Part shown: positions 33,120 through 41,070 of the stretch, piece by piece | Layout of the letters: every line of letters begins with the position of its first letter | Numbering within the stretch: position 1 is the first letter of the stretch | Source: Nocardia arthritidis | GTDB lineage: Bacteria > Actinomycetota > Actinomycetes > Mycobacteriales > Mycobacteriaceae | Assembly (NCBI RefSeq): GCF_011801145.1 | Contig: NZ_CP046172.1 | Location: forward strand, 6,758,001-6,822,000 | DNA length: 64,000 nt | Direction of reading: 5' to 3' | Notes under the pieces: model-generated | Seen by the model: the letters and a program-made list of their open reading frames with translations, nothing else | Told to the model about the DNA's origin: nothing | Databases searched by the model: none | Position numbers and translations under genes: made by a program

Positions 33120-33770
33120 TTAGGAGGCAATGTCGAACCCTCCCTCCGGATCAGCGCAGGCACCGGATGCAGCGACCGCATCACGGACGGCCGCATCGAG
33201 CTCGGTTCCCAGCCGAACGACATCACCGGGGATGAATGCCTCTGTATGGGAGCTCCGCTGGCGTGTGGACGAATCCGGATTCCACTCGGGGAGATCCTTG
33301 ATCGGCGTGACGAGCCATTCGTTGTGCCAGTTCACCCGCCACGAATGCTCGACCAACCCGGCCACAACGCTGCGATAGCGGCGAATGTCGGACTGCAGCC
33401 GACCCGGCCGAGCAGCCACCGTCACCAATCCAAGGACAGTGGACGGACCAGCAAGACCGCAGGCGTGTTGCCGGAGCAGATCGTGTGCCGCGGTGATGCC
33501 CACGATCGTCTCCCGAGCCACGACAACGACGAACCGCGATTCCATACCGATCACCGCAGGCCAGCGCCCGCCGCAGTCAACCGTGTGCGGTAGACACCGC
33601 TCGAGACAGCTCACTCCGGCGCCGCCGTGCGCACCCAGCAACCACGCCAGCGGCTGACACTCCCCTACTGGAACCGGGCCCGCCCAGATCGGCGCTCTCC
33701 GATGAGCCGGAGGTGCGACAACTCCCGCAATCGCCGGCGTACGGTGACGATTATCAATCCAGGTCAGCAT
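33120..33770 (-). CDS. DUF6668-like protein with a P-loop-like motif
   Basis: 216 residues from ATG 33770, which has GGAG at the right distance. The in-frame extension to 33806 begins with ATT and is rejected. The sequence ACQPLAWLL-like segment reads PVGECQPLAWLLGAHGGAGV then SCLERCLPHT. GAHGGAGVS occupies the place of a ParA/MinD-type P-loop but lacks the usual GK-S/T, which is the mark of the DUF6668 group as I recall it. Later parts include SRFVVVVARETIVGITAAHD and GPSTVLGLVTVAARPGRLQS, a Rossmann-like continuation. Possibly a nucleotide-binding-like accessory of the secretion system. Confidence 0.65.
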   Translation of the reverse strand: MLTWIDNRHRTPAIAGVVAPPAHRRAPIWAGPVPVGECQPLAWLLGAHGGAGVSCLERCLPHTVDCGGRWPAVIGMESRFVVVVARETIVGITAAHDLLRQHACGLAGPSTVLGLVTVAARPGRLQSDIRRYRSVVAGLVEHSWRVNWHNEWLVTPIKDLPEWNPDSSTRQRSSHTEAFIPGDVVRLGTELDAAVRDAVAASGACADPEGGFDIAS

Positions 33771-33909
33771 CGGACCAGCTCCAGTTGCACTGCGGCAGAA
33801 CGACAATCGACGCCATTACGGCGAACTACGTTGCTTCCCTTCGGTTCCGAATCCCGATCGACAGAAATCCGGGTATCGGACCAAGCCATGCCGACTCGAA
33901 ATGACGTGT

Positions 33910-35346
33910 TCATTTCCCTACCGCCTGTCCAGCACCGGCGATGTCTTTCGCCGCGGCGGCGAACCAGTCGGCCACGTACTGAACCGCGGTTTCACCGTTC
34001 GCCGCGACCGGTGTCGAACCGTATGCGGTATGGCGCTGAATCGTGTCCCAGTAGCGAACCCACGTTGCGGTATTCAGCAGATCCGAGTTGTCGGTGACGT
34101 TGTCCGTCACTACCTGAAATGCCTGCTGTACCAACCGATTCGATGTCGCAGGCGGGACCAGCTGTACTACGGCTCCGGCCAGTTTCTGCCCGAACAGCGC
34201 GAGTGCGACAGCAGGATCACTGAGCCCCACGGCCGTCAACTCGGCGATATTCGACGGCGTCAGCATCGTGCGAGCGACGGTCACCACCGCGTTGAGCCCA
34301 ATCGTCCCGACCTTCATCAACGCCCGAACAGCGGCATTCACATCGACCGGTGTGCGTGGATCGGAAGCTTCAGCGATCCTGCGAGACAGCGACTTCTTCG
34401 GGGTGATCGACAGCTCCGAGAGCGACTGCCCTTGAATATCTTCGTTCACCACCGCGGTCGCCGTCTTGATCGCGGTGAATGCCAGCGCCTGCGCGATCGA
34501 GGACAGCGACGCCACCGGATCTCCTCCGGAAAGTTCCGACTGGCCAGCGATATTCGCTACCGCCCGCAGAACCGGCGCGTTGTCCGGCGCATCGCACGCC
34601 AGGTCCGCCGGAACGCAAAACGTCGCTACCCGACCGGTCAGCGAGCCGAAGTTGGCGGCAAGGTCACGCTGCGGCCCGATTCCACCGCCCGCGACGGGCG
34701 ATTGGGTCACTACCGGAATCGCAGCCACGGCACCGCCGGATGTACCGGGCGCCGGGTCGGGCCGCTGCTTGTCCGGCGCACCTGGAAACACCGATGCCCC
34801 AGGATTTCTCGTTGGATCTGCGAACAACGCCACTGCGGCGACCCGATCCGCCGGAACGCCGGTACCACCGGAGCCGATGTCCTGGGCGAACATCGAAACG
34901 ACGTTCGCGCCTTGGGAATAGCCCACCAGCGCGAGCCGCGTCGACGAACACCGCTGTGTGATCTCACGAGCCCTGTCCCGCAGCCGATCCAGCCCACCGG
35001 CTACCGACTGCGCATAGGGCGCCGAACCACCCGACGTCGCGCCGCCGAAGCTCGCCTCGTACGGAATGTATTCCCGCGCAACAATATCCCCGGCATTCGC
35101 CAGCAACGGACGGAACACCGTCGACAACATCCCCGTATCGGTTGTCGGTGCCGCATCCGGCGAGGACTCCCCTGTGCCCTGCACTCCGAGGGCGTACAAG
35201 GCCGGACAATCGGCTCCCGCCGAAGCCACCGTTCCAGGGACGGCCGCGACAGCGCCTGCGGTCAGAACCGCGACACATCCAGCGACAACAAGCCGTCCGC
35301 TGCTCGCATCACGCCGTCGACCACGGGTTGTTCGATCGGTGTCCAT
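33910..35346 (-). CDS. Exported cutinase-family serine esterase, first gene of the operon
   Basis: 478 residues from ATG 35346. Signal peptide: SGRLVVAGCVAVLTAGAVAA then VPGTVASAGADCP. The first 240 residues are a cutinase domain: CPALYALGVQGTGESSPDAA, then nucleophile elbow STRLALVGYSQGANVVSMFA (Ser at about 144) and the D/H region VATFCVPADLACDAPDNAPV (Asp in the DLACD element). The second half is a helical extension (VRALMKVGTIGLNAVVTVAR; VQQAFQVVTDNVTDNSDLLN), not part of ordinary cutinases. In mycolic-acid bacteria such enzymes act on envelope lipids. Its place at the head of a secretion operon suggests remodelling of the outer mycomembrane at the transfer site. Confidence 0.82.
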   Translation of the reverse strand: MDTDRTTRGRRRDASSGRLVVAGCVAVLTAGAVAAVPGTVASAGADCPALYALGVQGTGESSPDAAPTTDTGMLSTVFRPLLANAGDIVAREYIPYEASFGGATSGGSAPYAQSVAGGLDRLRDRAREITQRCSSTRLALVGYSQGANVVSMFAQDIGSGGTGVPADRVAAVALFADPTRNPGASVFPGAPDKQRPDPAPGTSGGAVAAIPVVTQSPVAGGGIGPQRDLAANFGSLTGRVATFCVPADLACDAPDNAPVLRAVANIAGQSELSGGDPVASLSSIAQALAFTAIKTATAVVNEDIQGQSLSELSITPKKSLSRRIAEASDPRTPVDVNAAVRALMKVGTIGLNAVVTVARTMLTPSNIAELTAVGLSDPAVALALFGQKLAGAVVQLVPPATSNRLVQQAFQVVTDNVTDNSDLLNTATWVRYWDTIQRHTAYGSTPVAANGETAVQYVADWFAAAAKDIAGAGQAVGK

Positions 35347-35375
35347 GAGCCCTCCTTGCCGAAGCCTTTGAGTCA

Positions 35376-35411
35376 ATTAGTTCTGAGATTAGCGCTTAAA
35401 TTAGAGCTGTC
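35376..35411. promoter_or_regulatory. Three 12-bp direct repeats between divergent genes
   Basis: ATTAGTTCTGAG, ATTAGCGCTTAA and ATTAGAGCTGTC follow one another without gaps, all sharing ATTAG at exact 12-base spacing. They lie 30 bases ahead of the cutinase start and about 95 ahead of the XRE gene, so a regulator bound here could control the whole secretion operon and itself. The likely binder is the adjacent XRE protein, an inference. Confidence 0.5.
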
Positions 35412-35504
35412 AAGAATGCGGGTGGCGAACACCAATTCGCAATCTCGCCTCAGCTGCGAAACAGGCGCTAACCTTGACTCACATCGCCGACCGAGAGGGT
35501 CCTA

Positions 35505-35912
35505 GTGAGCAAGGACTGGCCAGCTGTCGCCGCCGCCGTTCGAAACCGAATGGCCGAGCTGGACATGACCCAGGCGGAGTTCATCCACAAGTCCCGCCTG
35601 GCGCCGATGACGATCCGCAACCTCCTCGAGGACGAACCGCCCCGCAAGGCGACCCGACCGACGCTGGCGACCGCGTCGGAAGCCCTCGGCTGGCCCCGCG
35701 ACCGGCTAGAACGGATCCTGAACGGTGAAGCACCCCCCGACCCGGACGCCGATGACAAAACCATCGGCGAACTCGGGCGCATGCGACGCAAACTCGCCAA
35801 AACCGAAGACATCGGCCAACTCGCCGAGGCCATAGCCGCGATCAACCGCCGCCTCGATCGAATCGAGAAGCAGCTCGTTCGTCGGCAAGCTGACGACGAC
35901 GAACGGCCATAA
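35505..35912 (+). CDS. XRE-type helix-turn-helix regulator
   Basis: 135 residues from GTG 35505 (GAGAGGG upstream). Helix-turn-helix region: RNRMAELDMTQAEFIHKSRL then APMTIRNLLEDEPPRKATRP and TLATASEALGWPRDRLERIL. It ends with a coiled coil (ELGRMRRKLAKTEDIGQLAE then AIAAINRRLDRIEKQLVRRQ) fit for dimerisation. It is divergent from the cutinase-led secretion operon across the 12-bp repeats, so it is the best candidate repressor of that operon. Cytoplasmic. Its end overlaps the antisense 66-residue ORF by about 70 bases. Confidence 0.8.
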   Translation: MSKDWPAVAAAVRNRMAELDMTQAEFIHKSRLAPMTIRNLLEDEPPRKATRPTLATASEALGWPRDRLERILNGEAPPDPDADDKTIGELGRMRRKLAKTEDIGQLAEAIAAINRRLDRIEKQLVRRQADDDERP

Positions 35913-36042
35913 CCAGGCGTATTCGAGCCTCGAGCTCGCCCAACTGTTTCAGGACAGGGTCGTCGCTTACCCGACCGCAGCTGGAACCCCGGCAACTCTG
36001 AACCGGCGTACGCCCCGACGAGCGTTTGACGTTGTCGCCCAT
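35842..36042 (-). CDS. Small hypothetical protein (66 residues)
   Basis: ATG 36042 stands behind a strong site (AGGAGGTGGTGCC). MGDNVKRSSGRTPVQSCRGS is followed by PVLKQLGELEARIRLVMAVR then RRQLADERAASRFDRGGG, a charged helix. It converges on and overlaps the end of the XRE gene. The ribosome-binding site is the main support; function unknown. Confidence 0.4.
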   Translation of the reverse strand: MGDNVKRSSGRTPVQSCRGSSCGRVSDDPVLKQLGELEARIRLVMAVRRRQLADERAASRFDRGGG

Positions 36043-36081
36043 GGCACCACCTCCTTGCCGAGCACCACTCCTCACGTTTGC

Positions 36082-36097
36082 TGTGGCATAGCTCACA
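36082..36097. promoter_or_regulatory. CRP/GlxR-like palindrome
   Basis: TGTGGCATAGCTCACA matches the TGTGA-N6-TCACA consensus of actinobacterial CRP/GlxR proteins except one base in the left half. It is located between the divergent 66-residue ORF and the XRE/ImmA operon. Pattern match only. Confidence 0.4.
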
Positions 36098-36202
36098 GTA
36101 GATCCAGACCCGATGGTCTGCAATAAACAAACAACAGAAAAACCACAAAACTGATCTTTTCTTGGGCAAAACCTTGGATTCGACCACAGGAGAGATACAA
36201 TC

Positions 36203-36628
36203 TTGCTCATGGAGGGTGCCGCTGAACGGTTCGGCAGAATCGTCAGATCTCGTCGGCTAGCCCTTGGCATGACGCAACGTGACGTCAAGGCCGCGGGCGG
36301 CCCCAGCGTGATGACGCAGAATCACATAGAGAATGGCACTTCGCCGCACACGCCGACGCCAACCACACTCGGCAAGTACGACCCCGTCCTGCGCTGGACG
36401 CCCGGGAGCGCCTCCGCCACCTTCTACGGCGGCGAACCGACTCCGGTCGACGCGCCTGCGCCAACCCCGCCAGGGCGCGAGGAATTCGCTCGCCTTCTTG
36501 AGGCGAACCCGACGATTCGGCTTGCGGCGCGCCGTCTATCCGAACTGTCGGACGAAGATGTCCGAACTTTCATGGATCTGCTGGCAATTGTCGAGAAGCA
36601 CCGGGGGACAAACCAAACGGGAGGCTGA
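36203..36628 (+). CDS. XRE-type regulator paired with ImmA/IrrE peptidase
   Basis: 141 residues; TTG 36203 has the better spacing from AGGAGAGA, ATG 36209 is the alternative. Helix-turn-helix: RFGRIVRSRRLALGMTQRDV then KAAGGPSVMTQNHIENGTSP. A Pro-rich linker (PVDAPAPTPPGREEF) follows, and then a C-terminal helical part LLEANPTIRLAARRLSELSD, EDVRTFMDLLAIVEKH. Repressors of this type are the usual substrate or partner of ImmA/IrrE peptidases encoded next door, as here (20 bases apart). It is presumed to control the four-gene cassette that follows. Confidence 0.8.
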   Translation: MLMEGAAERFGRIVRSRRLALGMTQRDVKAAGGPSVMTQNHIENGTSPHTPTPTTLGKYDPVLRWTPGSASATFYGGEPTPVDAPAPTPPGREEFARLLEANPTIRLAARRLSELSDEDVRTFMDLLAIVEKHRGTNQTGG

Positions 36629-36648
36629 CCCTGTATGCGCCGCTGATC

Positions 36649-37149
36649 GTGCCACCCCCGGCCGGATTACCGGCCAGGTACTTCTGGCTGCGCCATAAGG
36701 TCGCCCACTTACTCCGCAATCTCGGCGTCGATGCCGCTGATGGACACGAGGCAATCGTCGACGCGTTGTCTCGGCGACTCGATGCACCAATCCACATCAG
36801 GTTGTATTCATTCCCTGTACCAGGATTCTTCAGCTTCGTCATCGTGGACCCCGAGCATGGGGAGTTCCACATATTCGTCCAGGCGGCCACCAGCCACGAA
36901 CACCAACTGCACCTGTTGATGCACGAGGTCGCCCACATCATCCTCGGCACTCTCGATCTCGGAGACTCCATCGTCGCCGGTACTCACCGCACCGGCGATT
37001 ACTCGAATCTGGCTGAACGAGATGCGGAGTTCGTCGCCCGGCTGATCAGTACCTGGATCGATCTACATGCCGGGGCCCAGTTGCCAGTCCAGCCCGATCC
37101 GGCCGCCGAACGCCTCTCCCGAACTCTTCAAGACCGACTCGCGTGGTGA
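36649..37149 (+). CDS. ImmA/IrrE-family metallo-endopeptidase
   Basis: 166 residues from GTG 36649 (the frame is open further up to 36631, with only a CTG nearer the GGGAGG site). HIFVQAATSHEHQLHLLMHE then VAHIILGTLDL contains the zinc-site HExxH (LLMHEVAHIIL), and a later acidic ligand is probable in NLAERDAEFVARLISTWID. The family cleaves XRE repressors to induce mobile-element or stress genes. Together with the upstream XRE gene it forms a derepression switch. The product is cytoplasmic. Confidence 0.85.
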   Translation: MPPPAGLPARYFWLRHKVAHLLRNLGVDAADGHEAIVDALSRRLDAPIHIRLYSFPVPGFFSFVIVDPEHGEFHIFVQAATSHEHQLHLLMHEVAHIILGTLDLGDSIVAGTHRTGDYSNLAERDAEFVARLISTWIDLHAGAQLPVQPDPAAERLSRTLQDRLAW

Positions 37150-37165
37150 AAGGGGTTCGCCCACA

Positions 37166-38311
37166 ATGAATTACGACTCTCCAACCAATCTGCCGCTGCG
37201 GATAGCCGTCGTTGCGATCATCGCGCTCTGGCGTTGCTGGCAGATGACACGCCGCCGCCCCACCACCGCGTCCTTGATCATTACGGTGGCCATCCTGGGC
37301 TCATGCGGCAGCCTGATCTTCGAGGCCATCGCGCATGCTCAGTCCAGAGCAGGCACCGGGCGCGTGTACATCATGCTGTCGCTGCAGGTGATCTGCTTGG
37401 CGATCATGCTGGTGGCGCTGTGTGCCTATTACGCAGTTGCCGCCGATACCCGGCAAGCACGCAATCTCGTCCTTCTCGTGGCCAGTATCGGCTTCATCTC
37501 ATGCGGAATTGCTCTCGGGCTGTCCTTCCAGGTCGCACCCGGTCGCGAACTGTGGGATTTCCAGCACTCCGACACTCTGCGCTGGTACTTCGCCAGCACA
37601 TTGTTCTTCCCAGTAGCGACAGCCGTCGGCGGCCTGCTCGCAGCTCGGTCTGCCCGCCGTGCCTTCGGCGCGTTGCGCGTTGCGCTCGGCATGGCGGCAG
37701 CCGGCCTTTGGCTGCTGGCCGCAGTCGGCATCGTCACCCCCATCAGCTATTGGAACGGCCGCAATACCCCCGACTCGCTAGCGACGGTAGGCCCGCCGGG
37801 CACCGTGGGTGAACCGCTGAAGACGTTCATCTACGTCGGCTTCAACGGCGGCTGCGTACTGGTGGTGATCAGCTGGGCCGCCGTGGCCATCGCCCATCGC
37901 GCCCGACAACTACGTGAGATTCGCGATGCATGGCGAGACACCCGAGACATGCGCAAGCTTCGCGATGATCTCAGCACCGTCGCTCCCGAATTGTCTTTCC
38001 CCCGGACAGGCTGGACTCCCCTGCTGTTGAAACCGCACGCCGCACGCATGACCGCGCTCATCGAGTGCCGCGACCGACTGATCACGCTCAGCCCGCGCCT
38101 GGCCGCCGAACTGAACCCCGAGGAATACCAAAACCCCCGTTCCGTGGCGGCAGCGCTACAACAACTACGGGGCATCGGCGCCCTCCATCAACCCTCCAAC
38201 CAGGTCCAGGCAGTACCGATCCTCACCGACTCCGGCGCATACGGCCGAGACCAACTGATCTCGTTGGCCCGCAGCTACTCCCGACAAGGCAAGGAGACTT
38301 CCGCATGGTGA
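37166..38311 (+). CDS. MAB_1171c-type polytopic membrane protein
   Basis: 381 residues from ATG 37166. It has about seven membrane helices in the first 260 residues (LPLRIAVVAIIALWRCWQMT; ASLIITVAILGSCGSLIFEA; IMLSLQVICLAIMLVALCAY; LVLLVASIGFISCGIALGLS; VALGMAAAGLWLLAAVGIVT; YVGFNGGCVLVVISWAAVAI). A cytoplasmic tail follows with WTPLLLKPHAARMTALIECR and DRLITLSPRLAAELNPEEYQ. This layout and tail match proteins annotated in mycobacteria as the MAB_1171c family of putative transporters, often beside XRE-ImmA genes; substrate unknown. Its stop overlaps the start of the monooxygenase. Confidence 0.72.
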   Translation: MNYDSPTNLPLRIAVVAIIALWRCWQMTRRRPTTASLIITVAILGSCGSLIFEAIAHAQSRAGTGRVYIMLSLQVICLAIMLVALCAYYAVAADTRQARNLVLLVASIGFISCGIALGLSFQVAPGRELWDFQHSDTLRWYFASTLFFPVATAVGGLLAARSARRAFGALRVALGMAAAGLWLLAAVGIVTPISYWNGRNTPDSLATVGPPGTVGEPLKTFIYVGFNGGCVLVVISWAAVAIAHRARQLREIRDAWRDTRDMRKLRDDLSTVAPELSFPRTGWTPLLLKPHAARMTALIECRDRLITLSPRLAAELNPEEYQNPRSVAAALQQLRGIGALHQPSNQVQAVPILTDSGAYGRDQLISLARSYSRQGKETSAW

Positions 38312-39348
38312 CCATCGTCGGCGGCGGAATCGCAGGCTCGGTTCTCGCCGGAGCCCTCGCACGGCACGGCGAGCAGGTCACCCTCTACGAGCAACAGCCT
38401 GCCGGGCCCGGCGCTGGCGCTTTCCTGTTCATCGACGGCCGCGGCCACAATGCACTCACCACCCTCGGCGTATCCGAAGCCGAGCTGCACGAAGCGTCGT
38501 GTCCGCTGGTGGAGCTTCAGTACCGGAACAGCGCCGGGTTCAGCGGTGGACGGCCTAGCGCTGGGCATCGCTTTTGGATGCGCCGCGCGCTGATGAAGAT
38601 CCTGACCGACTTCGTTGACACCTCCGGCGCCGAACTGCACTACGGCCACCCCATCACCGATGTATCCCGCAACGGATCCGGCTGCATCCTTCATCAGGGC
38701 GATCAGGCCATCACCGTCGACGATCTGATCATCGGTGCCGACGGAATCGACTCCGTCGTGCGGACCCGTCTGGAGCCAGACCGCGTACCGGTGTACGCCG
38801 GTGACGTCGTGCTCTACGGGATGACCACCGCACCCCTGGACCTCCCCACCGACCCCGCCGTACTGCACTTCTTCGCCGAAACCGCCCCCGACAACAGCTC
38901 ATTCAGCACCCTCGGACACATCTGGCGCCCCGGCGACGACAACGCACTCTGGTTCCTCCGCATCGCCCGCGAACCCCTGACCGACGGCGATGACCTCGGC
39001 CTGCGACCAGTCGACGAATGGGCCGACGCCGTACTCGAAACGACACCATCCAATCAGGAACTGGCCCAAGCGTTTATCGAAAACACCGACGTCGTGCACG
39101 TCAGCAATGCACGCAACGTCCCCCTCGACAATGCAGCCGAACCCACCACACCCGCACTCCTCATCGGAGACGCCGACCACGCCATCACCCCCGCTGCCGG
39201 AGTCGGCGCCCGCGATGCCCTCGAAGACGTACTCGCCGTCTACCAAGCCCTGGCAACAGGCGAATCACCTTCAGCCGCAATGGCACAACGACGCAAACAA
39301 ATCACCACCGAACGCGAGCAAGTCCAGCGCGCCATGCGCCGGAACTGA
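38305..39348 (+). CDS. FAD-dependent monooxygenase
   Basis: 347 residues from ATG 38305 (7-base overlap with the membrane-protein gene; AAGGAGAC at good spacing). The FAD-binding Rossmann motif is MVTIVGGGIAGSVLAGALAR. The middle has VDDLIIGADGIDSVVRTRLE (the DG motif). The second FAD motif GD is TPALLIGDADHAITPAAGVG then ARDALEDVLAVYQAL. These are the marks of class A flavoprotein hydroxylases (PHBH type). The substrate is unknown. Coupling to the MAB_1171c-like protein suggests that the pair modify and move a small molecule, under XRE/ImmA control. Confidence 0.85.
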   Translation: MVTIVGGGIAGSVLAGALARHGEQVTLYEQQPAGPGAGAFLFIDGRGHNALTTLGVSEAELHEASCPLVELQYRNSAGFSGGRPSAGHRFWMRRALMKILTDFVDTSGAELHYGHPITDVSRNGSGCILHQGDQAITVDDLIIGADGIDSVVRTRLEPDRVPVYAGDVVLYGMTTAPLDLPTDPAVLHFFAETAPDNSSFSTLGHIWRPGDDNALWFLRIAREPLTDGDDLGLRPVDEWADAVLETTPSNQELAQAFIENTDVVHVSNARNVPLDNAAEPTTPALLIGDADHAITPAAGVGARDALEDVLAVYQALATGESPSAAMAQRRKQITTEREQVQRAMRRN

Positions 39349-39762
39349 TGACGCTCCTGTCGGTGGGGTGCCTGAAGTTGTTCACGAATCTCGACGGCAC
39401 CATCGGTCGCGAGAAAGTGGTGTTCACGAACAATGACAGCACTTGGCGGGCTCCGGCGAACGCCCGCCATGCGGCTACAGCTCACTCGGGTGGGCTGTAG
39501 CCAGTATAGGACTGCTGCCCGAACCGCATAACACGGAATGTCTTACGTCGATGAGCGAATGTTCTGCGCCGCACCGCATCTCGCACCAGCGACCGCCCGG
39601 CTCAGCGGCTACTCGCCGTGCTGGCGTCACATTTGGATCAGCCACGCCGCCTCATGCCCGAGATACATCGTCGCGATCGTCCACTTGGACGAATGACCCG
39701 CTGGCCGGCGAACCGACCTCCAAGACGACGAGCCCCCGCACCGTCTGCCCTCGGGACTGTAT
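39349..39762. other. Intergenic between convergent operons
   Basis: No convincing gene. A 50-codon frame starting on the monooxygenase stop (39348-39500, MTLLSVGCLKLFTNLDGT...) is open but has no motif. GGCGGG...CGCCCGCC near 39455-39475 could fold as a weak terminator between the convergent units. Confidence 0.35.
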
Positions 39763-40152
39763 CTAAAGGCTCTGTCCCACTTTACGGAACGTCTCTGCGA
39801 ACAAACCGATGTCTTCAGCCGAGATGTCGGAACGAACCAGGAATGTCCAGCGACAAGATTTAGAATGCGAGATAATCGACCCCAGTGTGCAGCGATTGTA
39901 TCGCATAGCATCCTGCACACATGCACCCAATTCGGCTGACATGGTTATTGCGCCTATGACACCTGCGCGAACAATAATTCGGTCAAACTCAGGATCTATG
40001 CCAGCAGGAATGCCGCATACATTTCGATAGTATGCACACCGGGATCGGGTTGTATCGGATATCCGCGAGTCATCCATTAGCATCACACTCTCGACGGTGT
40101 CGCCTGGGCGTATCAACAAGCCCTGCCGCAAGATCGGGATGAGTGGACTCAT
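39763..40152 (-). CDS. Short conserved Nocardia-type protein (often labelled RNA polymerase subunit beta)
   Basis: 129 residues. SRCAYYRNVCGIPAGIDPEF is followed by RIIVRAGVIGAITMSAELGA, then SIISHSKSCRWTFLVRSDIS and DIGLFAETFRKVGQSL. The blocks VCG-P...D, G-IGA-TM...LG and SH....RWTFL..DI recall a family of small Nocardia proteins that databases name DNA-directed RNA polymerase subunit beta. I think that name is a misannotation, as nothing here resembles RpoB. This copy seems shorter at the C-terminus than those I recall. Function unknown. It follows the DUF4254 gene at about 100 bases. Confidence 0.5.
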   Translation of the reverse strand: MSPLIPILRQGLLIRPGDTVESVMLMDDSRISDTTRSRCAYYRNVCGIPAGIDPEFDRIIVRAGVIGAITMSAELGACVQDAMRYNRCTLGSIISHSKSCRWTFLVRSDISAEDIGLFAETFRKVGQSL

Positions 40153-40252
40153 TTATTAAGTCGATCCGCTCGGCATTCACAAATAAGGCACCGATGACCT
40201 GCACATATGACTGCATGAAACCACTATTTCGTCCACAATCCGCAAACATGAC

Positions 40253-40768
40253 TCAACTCCAATCGGTTTCTGGAAGGTATGTCGGCAAATCGCAGGTGCC
40301 CGCTTCCAAACCGCGTACGAGGTCGTTGTACGCCTGGACCAGCTCAGCCAGCCGACGCCACAGCGGATGTATTTCTGAAACCGGTAGCTGCTCAGAGCAT
40401 TTCGCTGCCCGGGCGATCCACGCCACCAACTCCCCCATCGAGACCGGCGCCATCGTCGCCCCACCTACGGCGCGCGGCATGGTGCGCGCGATCCAGTCGT
40501 TCACCTCATCGATGATCTTGCTTGCCCGCTGACGGATATCAGCAGGGAGAGGGCCGTCGCCGAGCCGCGCGTAGAGCACACCGAGCCGGTACGCCCACCG
40601 CGCTAATTCAGGATCCGTTTCAACTTCCCACGACCGATGGAGAGCAGCGAGCAACACATTCGCCCGTGGCAGTATACCGGTCAACGACGTCTTCGGTTCG
40701 GATGAGTCTGCAGCCATCATCGGCGAACCCGCAAGGAGGGAATACGCATCCGGCAACATGCCGATCAC
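40253..40768 (-). CDS. DUF4254-like protein
   Basis: 171 residues, all helical. LLAALHRSWEVETDPELARW is followed by RASKIIDEVNDWIARTMPRA, then MGELVAWIARAAKCSEQLPV and HPLWRRLAELVQAYNDLVRG. The H...LHR..W...E beginning and the D...DEVN.WI segment resemble DUF4254, a family of unknown function found in several copies in Nocardia genomes. The ATG overlaps the stop of the gene upstream (ATGA), so the two are co-translated. Confidence 0.55.
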   Translation of the reverse strand: MIGMLPDAYSLLAGSPMMAADSSEPKTSLTGILPRANVLLAALHRSWEVETDPELARWAYRLGVLYARLGDGPLPADIRQRASKIIDEVNDWIARTMPRAVGGATMAPVSMGELVAWIARAAKCSEQLPVSEIHPLWRRLAELVQAYNDLVRGLEAGTCDLPTYLPETDWS

Positions 40769-41070
40769 CCCAGCGGAACCCAGTAGCCACGGGTACGGGG
40801 CGGGACCGGAATATCACAGTCCACAGCCAACTGCCTGGCCAATTGCTGAGGCGTAAGGCCAAGCAGCTCAGCCCCATTCCTCACTTCCGACCAGCAAGAT
40901 TCAGCAAGGTTCGGCGCACCGCGCAGAATCATCGCGGCTTGTACAGCTGCCGATGCCACCTCGGTCGAGACCGTCCTTCCGGGCAGCCACGGCAATGTGA
41001 AGTAATTTCCCCCGACCCACCACGCCGAGAGCATCCTGTCGGCACCTGGCACTAGCTGCATCGCTATCAC
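40765..41070 (-). CDS. Hypothetical protein coupled to the DUF4254 gene
   Basis: About 101 residues from GTG 41070 (ATG 41061 is the alternative). ADRMLSAWWVGGNYFTLPWL, then VSTEVASAAVQAAMILRGAP and RNGAELLGLTPQQLARQLAV. The last part could be a small helix-turn-helix (LGLTPQQLARQL). No named family is recognised. It forms one unit with the DUF4254 gene through an ATGA overlap. Confidence 0.5.
   Translation of the reverse strand: MIAMQLVPGADRMLSAWWVGGNYFTLPWLPGRTVSTEVASAAVQAAMILRGAPNLAESCWSEVRNGAELLGLTPQQLARQLAVDCDIPVPPRTRGYWVPLG

Noticed and set aside
33901..35505. 534-codon plus-strand frame opposite the cutinase
   Set aside because: Arginine-rich antisense frame; the cutinase has a signal peptide, GYSQG and correct length.
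35468..36187. 239-codon minus-strand frame over the XRE gene
   Set aside because: Shadow frame; only the 66-residue frame in the same area has a strong ribosome-binding site.
39348..39500. 50-codon frame starting on the monooxygenase stop
   Set aside because: No homology or motif seen and no conservation test is possible here; left as intergenic.
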